DNA of 64,000 nt from positions 61,818,056 to 61,882,055 of the forward strand of contig CM050449.1 of assembly GCA_027563935.2 (NCBI GenBank), written 5' to 3'. Position 1 is the first letter of the stretch. Each line of letters begins with the position of its first letter. Both the position numbers and the translations under genes were made by a program. This DNA comes from Costus lasius. Taxonomy: Eukaryota > Streptophyta > Magnoliopsida > Zingiberales > Costaceae. Below, in pieces: positions 59,941 through 64,000 of this stretch. The notes under the pieces were generated by a model that was given only the letters and a program-made list of their open reading frames with translations, searched no databases and was not told the DNA's origin.

Positions 59941-61705
59941 TGATGTAGGGGGGAAGCGTGTGATTTAAAACTACTAATTAAGACTAATTTTTATTTTTTT
60001 TTGAATTTTAGAAAATGTCAAAATTCAGAATGTAGCAAGGAAATAGCTATCAGAATTCCAGGTCAACTCTAATAATTTACAAAAAGTAGCTATATGTTGT
60101 AGGAAAATCCATAAATCAAAAAAATTGTGCCGACAAAACCATGATCTAGTAATAAAATAGTTCTTTTGAGTCTCACAAAATTCAGATGGTGAAGAGCTAT
60201 CAGGCATGTAAAAACATTGCAACAAGATAGCTAGTCGGATAAGATTTGTGCAGGAATGTATCATTCATCAAAATTTGCCATGCTGCCTAGGTTAATTTGT
60301 TGAAGCTCGGTTCGAAACTTCTTGTCCAAATGATAGAATAAGATGTATTCTTCTTGATCATGCCAAGCTTATAAATTTGTGCTCCATCGAATGCTCAAAA
60401 TACCTGCAAGAAGAAGCTTAATCAGATTAGATTTTAGCAAATAGAACTCAAACAGGAAACAGATATTGAAATAGAGGGAAGCTGGCTGATTTTGTTCGTC
60501 GTCGGGAGGAAGAGAGGCGGTGCAGGCGGGGTTGTTGTCGACTGGGTACCCTGCTAGGATGTGGTTGACGGAGTTGGAGCGGCGGAGGCGTCGAATCGTC
60601 AACGGCGAAGGCAGAGCAAGGTAAATCCTCGAAACAGCAGACTTGGGTGAAAACAGGGGAGATTGCGAACGAAGCAGGGGAAGTCACCGGACGTCATAGA
60701 AGGCACGAGCACTGAACCTGCTACAACTGGGGGTTCTTGTGGAGGAGAGTAAGTCGTGGCCGGAGTTTGGGGTCAATTGGCAGCCTGTCGGAGGAGAACG
60801 GTGATGAAGAGCAGAATTACGGCGGAAGCAGGGCGAGAATAGGGGATGGCGTCAGAGTTTCGATTCCGGCCATCGGTGAGGTGGATGGGCAGATTCCGGT
60901 GGCTGGAGGTTCTTCGGTAGGTGGAGAGGGAATGGTTGAAGTTTCGTGGAGATCCGTCGGCTGGATTGTCGTCGGCGCCTCACGAACTTTCGATGATCTG
61001 GGTTCGCTGAAACTTGCGGGTGGTTGCAACTAACAAAGAACTTTGGAGGAAGTAGAGATTGGAGAAGAAGGGAAGAGTGAGGGGCTCGGCCCTAGAAGGA
61101 GGAGAGGGGAAAGGTAAGTGACACAAGCACCTCAGATAAAAAGAAGAAGGGAGACATCCGATTGAGGACGAAAACTATTTCTATTCATTCAAAACAAAAC
61201 AATCTGTCTATTACAAAGAAGCATCGTGATACATATAGGGAGAAGTTTGCAGGGAGACGTTGCGCTTGAGACGTTGCTGGCGAGAGAGACGTTGCTCCTT
61301 CCTTCTTTGGTTGCAGTAGAAAGACGTTGGAGAGTTTCCTTGTTTGATTGTGCGCTGAGCGAGGATAGCTGCAACGTTGGTGTTTCCTTCATGGGTCTGC
61401 ACTTGGCTGGAGAAGATTTTCCCCTCGATGAGTGTTGGCCGTTGGATGAGATCCAAGATTAGATTAAATCCTTTGCTTCCCCTTGTGCTGGATGCAGGTC
61501 TCGGTTGTGGGATTGTTATGCAGCAACTTCTTATTTGTAATGTGTCTTGACTATAACTTGGAGTAGTTGAAGTTATTCTTTTCATTATTTTGAGCTAGCA
61601 TTTGGAGTGAGTCTTGCTAGCTTATTTGCGAAATTCCAAGCCTTTGTCTATGGCAATCGTAAACTCCACTTGTACCTCCTTGGCTTGTGGTCTCTGCCCC
61701 CATCA
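59941..61705. repeat. Solo LTR within copia-4 LTR (1765 bp)
   Basis: TGATGTAGGGGG at the left and CCCCCATCA at the right are inverted LTR-type ends. CACTG is duplicated exactly at 59936-59940 and 61706-61710. The interior holds a GC-rich stretch (60480-61130) with several short frames and a polypyrimidine/purine-rich zone. No retroelement gene was recognised. Orientation and family unknown. Confidence 0.75.
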
Positions 61706-62372
61706 CACTGCTAGGTGCCACTCACTGCTTGTGGTGACCTTAGGTCAGCACTGCTAATGTTAGAGGAACATATAGGGTCTCACACTTTGATACTCGAGTT
61801 TTCATATTGATCGGGTAGCCTTTAGATCGAGTTATTGGATAACTCAGATCTAATTGGGAGATTTCATCAGCACCAATGGGCCTGATGAGATGGAAGAAAG
61901 TTATTGGGGCCAACTTCCATTTTTGGCATATTGACCAAATTAACCATGGTTAGCCTCATTTGACCTTGGGTTACATTGGATTGGATCCAATGGCTTGGTT
62001 AACATGCATAAAGGACTTTGGGCTAGGCCCATTGCTTAATTGGGCTCACAAATAAGTTGTCATGAAGATATTAGAGGCTTAAAGGGTATAATGGGGAGAG
62101 AAATATCTCAAGGGCGCATGAAGAATCCTAGTTGGACTAGGATTTGCGCATATCACACATATTTTCAAGTGATCAAATTTGATTAGGATTTGATCTAATC
62201 ACTTGAGATATTGATTGAGATTTAATTGGGCGGAAGTGGGGCTGATTATTTACATAATTAGAATCCTAATTGGATTAGGATTTGCGCCCATACCCCATTA
62301 GGAAAAACTTCTATCATGCATTGACTTGATGTTTGCGCATGGATGAGAAGTGTGCCTCTTTTAGAATTTGTT
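61706..62372 (+). repeat. copia-4 3' LTR, second part
   Basis: Continues the LTR, matching the copia-3 order (for example AGGAACATATAGGGTCTCACACTT against AGGAAACCCTTAGGGTCGCACAATT). Its end is missing: an Athila/LARD-type LTR begins at 62373. Confidence 0.7.
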
Positions 62373-64000
62373 TGTTGTATGTTCGCAAGTGCACGGATAC
62401 TCGAAGTAATATTTAAGATATCGAACCACAGAAACCTCATTATTAAGTACTAACGAATTGAGTTTTCACAAGCTAAGCGAATCGAGAATTATGAAAATAG
62501 AAATCGAACGGTAGATGGAAAATCAAAGCGAGAGAGTTAGGACTAGGGGTTATCCTCCTTAATATTTATGACTAGATATGATTAAAGATTCATCAACTTA
62601 TTTTTGCTATGGTAAAGAAATAGTTTACTTAATAAAGAAATTAACTCGCTCTCGCGCAATCAATTTACAAAGAACGATCCTCACGCTCGTGCAAGATCTA
62701 TTCAATGTTTAATAAAAGTAAACTTTGATCAAATAGATTAAGAATCACTCTCGTGCATTCCACCTCAATGTCAAGATCTCAAGCAAAACTAAGCACTATC
62801 GCACCTTAGTTTCACAGGTTTTACTTAAAGTTTTCTAACAATTCAACATCTATCTCTAACATGTTTTCATGTCTAAAACAATAATGATTTCTAATTCAAA
62901 ACATCAACAAGGGTTAAACTTCTAAAATCTAAAGATAAGAACACAACTAATCTCTTACGATGAGTTCCTATTATAAATTTTAGGGTTCCAAGTTTCGTGA
63001 TATCATCTTCTCAGTCCATAACACAAAACTCTAAGACATGTTAATGCATGATACTAGAAACGATTAAAGGCATAAATCACTTAAGTAAAATTATCATACC
63101 AAAAATATATTGATGTAAGAAGAGTTATCTAGTCATTGAAATATCAAGAGGATTAAACCCCTATGTCCCAAGAGAAAGTTTAAGCTAGCATGGTGAAATA
63201 ATCACAGCAAATCATAATTTTAGGATGATTAGAAATCATAAGGGAGGTGTAATAATTACAACACAGGGCTGTAATCTAAATTACAACTCGTAATTGATTC
63301 GAAATCGCGATGAACAGTGCCACGATCACGTTTTTGATGATATCTCCCTTGATAGACTTCCTTTCACTCTAAAACTTATCTGGCATGTTCTTCTTCCTCA
63401 GGCGAAGCTTCCTTTCAAAAATAGTGGCTGGAGATGGTCGGAGTAGCGAACGGTGATGAACCCTAATGCTGCGGCGATTCTCTCAAATTCTCCATGAATC
63501 GTGAATCAAAATTGTTCCTTTTGCTTTGCAAATCTCCGCCTGCTTATCCTGAGTCTTCCCCTTTTTTCGGATCTTCGATTGGTGCCCTAAATCTCAAGAA
63601 ATCGAGTTTTTAACTTTGCGACAGAAAACTCAAAAATCTGGGTGCAAAATTACGGCACCATAAAATAATTACGGTAGTGTCGTAATTTCTTATGTGAATT
63701 ATGGGCAAAAATTACTATACCGTGGAAATCTTTATGACAGTTTCGTATTTTTGCCTAAGTCCTCTGGTCGAAATTGTCTGAAATTACGGTACCGTGGAAA
63801 TTTGTCTCAAAATTACAGTAGTGCCGTATTTTTACTAGAAGGCTTGTTTTAACTTGAAATTTGATGTGTAAACTCCCCTTGATGATTAGAACTCGTTCAT
63901 GCATTGAAAGTGCTTGAAAACTAGTGATAATGATACCTTTTTGCCTGAAATTGATCAAAAACAAAGAATGGTGTAGATTCTAAAGTATTTGGCAAACAAG
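62373..64000 (-). repeat. Athila/LARD-type LTR, cut by window end
   Basis: Starts TGTTGTATGTTCGCAAGTGCACGG and is similar throughout to 9417-11294 (the last 60 bases match 11150-11205). About 90 bp are missing at the right. Contains CTCTCGYGCA motifs (62645, 62684, 62745), a stem-loop near 63265-63290 and TACGG half-sites at 63645-63835. Whether it belongs to a full element or is solo cannot be seen. Confidence 0.85.

Noticed and set aside
46650..60360. Patchy resemblance between 47260-47700 and 60040-60240 (shared GACAAAACCATG and AAAGTAGCTATA words)
   Set aside because: Too short and interrupted to call a shared element by eye; a local alignment would be needed.
1..64000. Host genes, rRNA, tRNA genes or an envelope-like ORF
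   Set aside because: No frame outside the retroelements shows recognisable domains, and no env-like frame follows integrase in any Ty3 element present.

Overview
The window is repeat-dense plant nuclear DNA made almost entirely of nested LTR retrotransposons. I found no host protein-coding gene, rRNA, tRNA or CRISPR array. An angiosperm with a large, retrotransposon-rich genome is suggested by: primer-binding sites complementary to plant initiator-Met and Asp tRNAs; chromodomain-bearing Ty3/gypsy elements with LTRs of 2.6-3.2 kb; Ty1/copia elements with 1.66 kb LTRs; an Athila-like Ty3 element with a non-autonomous relative; and many disabling C-to-T type substitutions. The species cannot be read from the sequence.

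Layout. 1-833 repeats 34163-34995 almost exactly and ends abruptly inside Ty3 element Tekay-1 (834-7284, minus strand: truncated gag-pol, PBS, 5' LTR). Tekay-1 sits in the gag/protease region of an Athila-like element (7285-11294, minus, PBS and 5' LTR present). That element lies in the gag of a fourth Ty3-like fragment, 'X' (11295-12937, continuing at 32613-33204). X is also the target of Tekay-2 (12938-32607, minus), complete with two 3152 bp LTRs. Tekay-2's 5' LTR is split by copia-2 (20565-29629, minus), a structurally complete Ty1/copia element with LTRs that look identical and a perfect 5 bp target duplication. The right part of X carries a 63 bp minisatellite.

From about 33205 to 62372 a decayed Ty1/copia element, copia-4 (plus), is the backbone. 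It is interrupted by: a non-autonomous Asp-primed LTR element ('LARD', 34544-51808) that itself contains copia-3 (37625-46647, plus); a 3.7 kb solo LTR (53249-56910) holding an AT-rich TIR element; a second solo LTR (59941-61705) inside copia-4's 3' LTR; and an Athila/LARD-type LTR (62373 onward, cut by the window end).

Copia-2 and copia-3 share a leader of about 1.8 kb between PBS and gag, plus a possible splice donor directly after an ATG-GCN-ATG in the LTR. That donor would join in frame to exon 2 at the start of gag. The Athila/LARD LTRs share two iterated sequence motifs and a covarying hairpin. The 1-833 repeat is best explained by a roughly 34.2 kb tandem duplication (or an assembly error) with its junction at 833/834. 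Relative ages by visible LTR divergence: copia-4 oldest, then LARD, then copia-3 (13 differences counted in 1663 bp), then Tekay-2 and copia-2 (essentially none).
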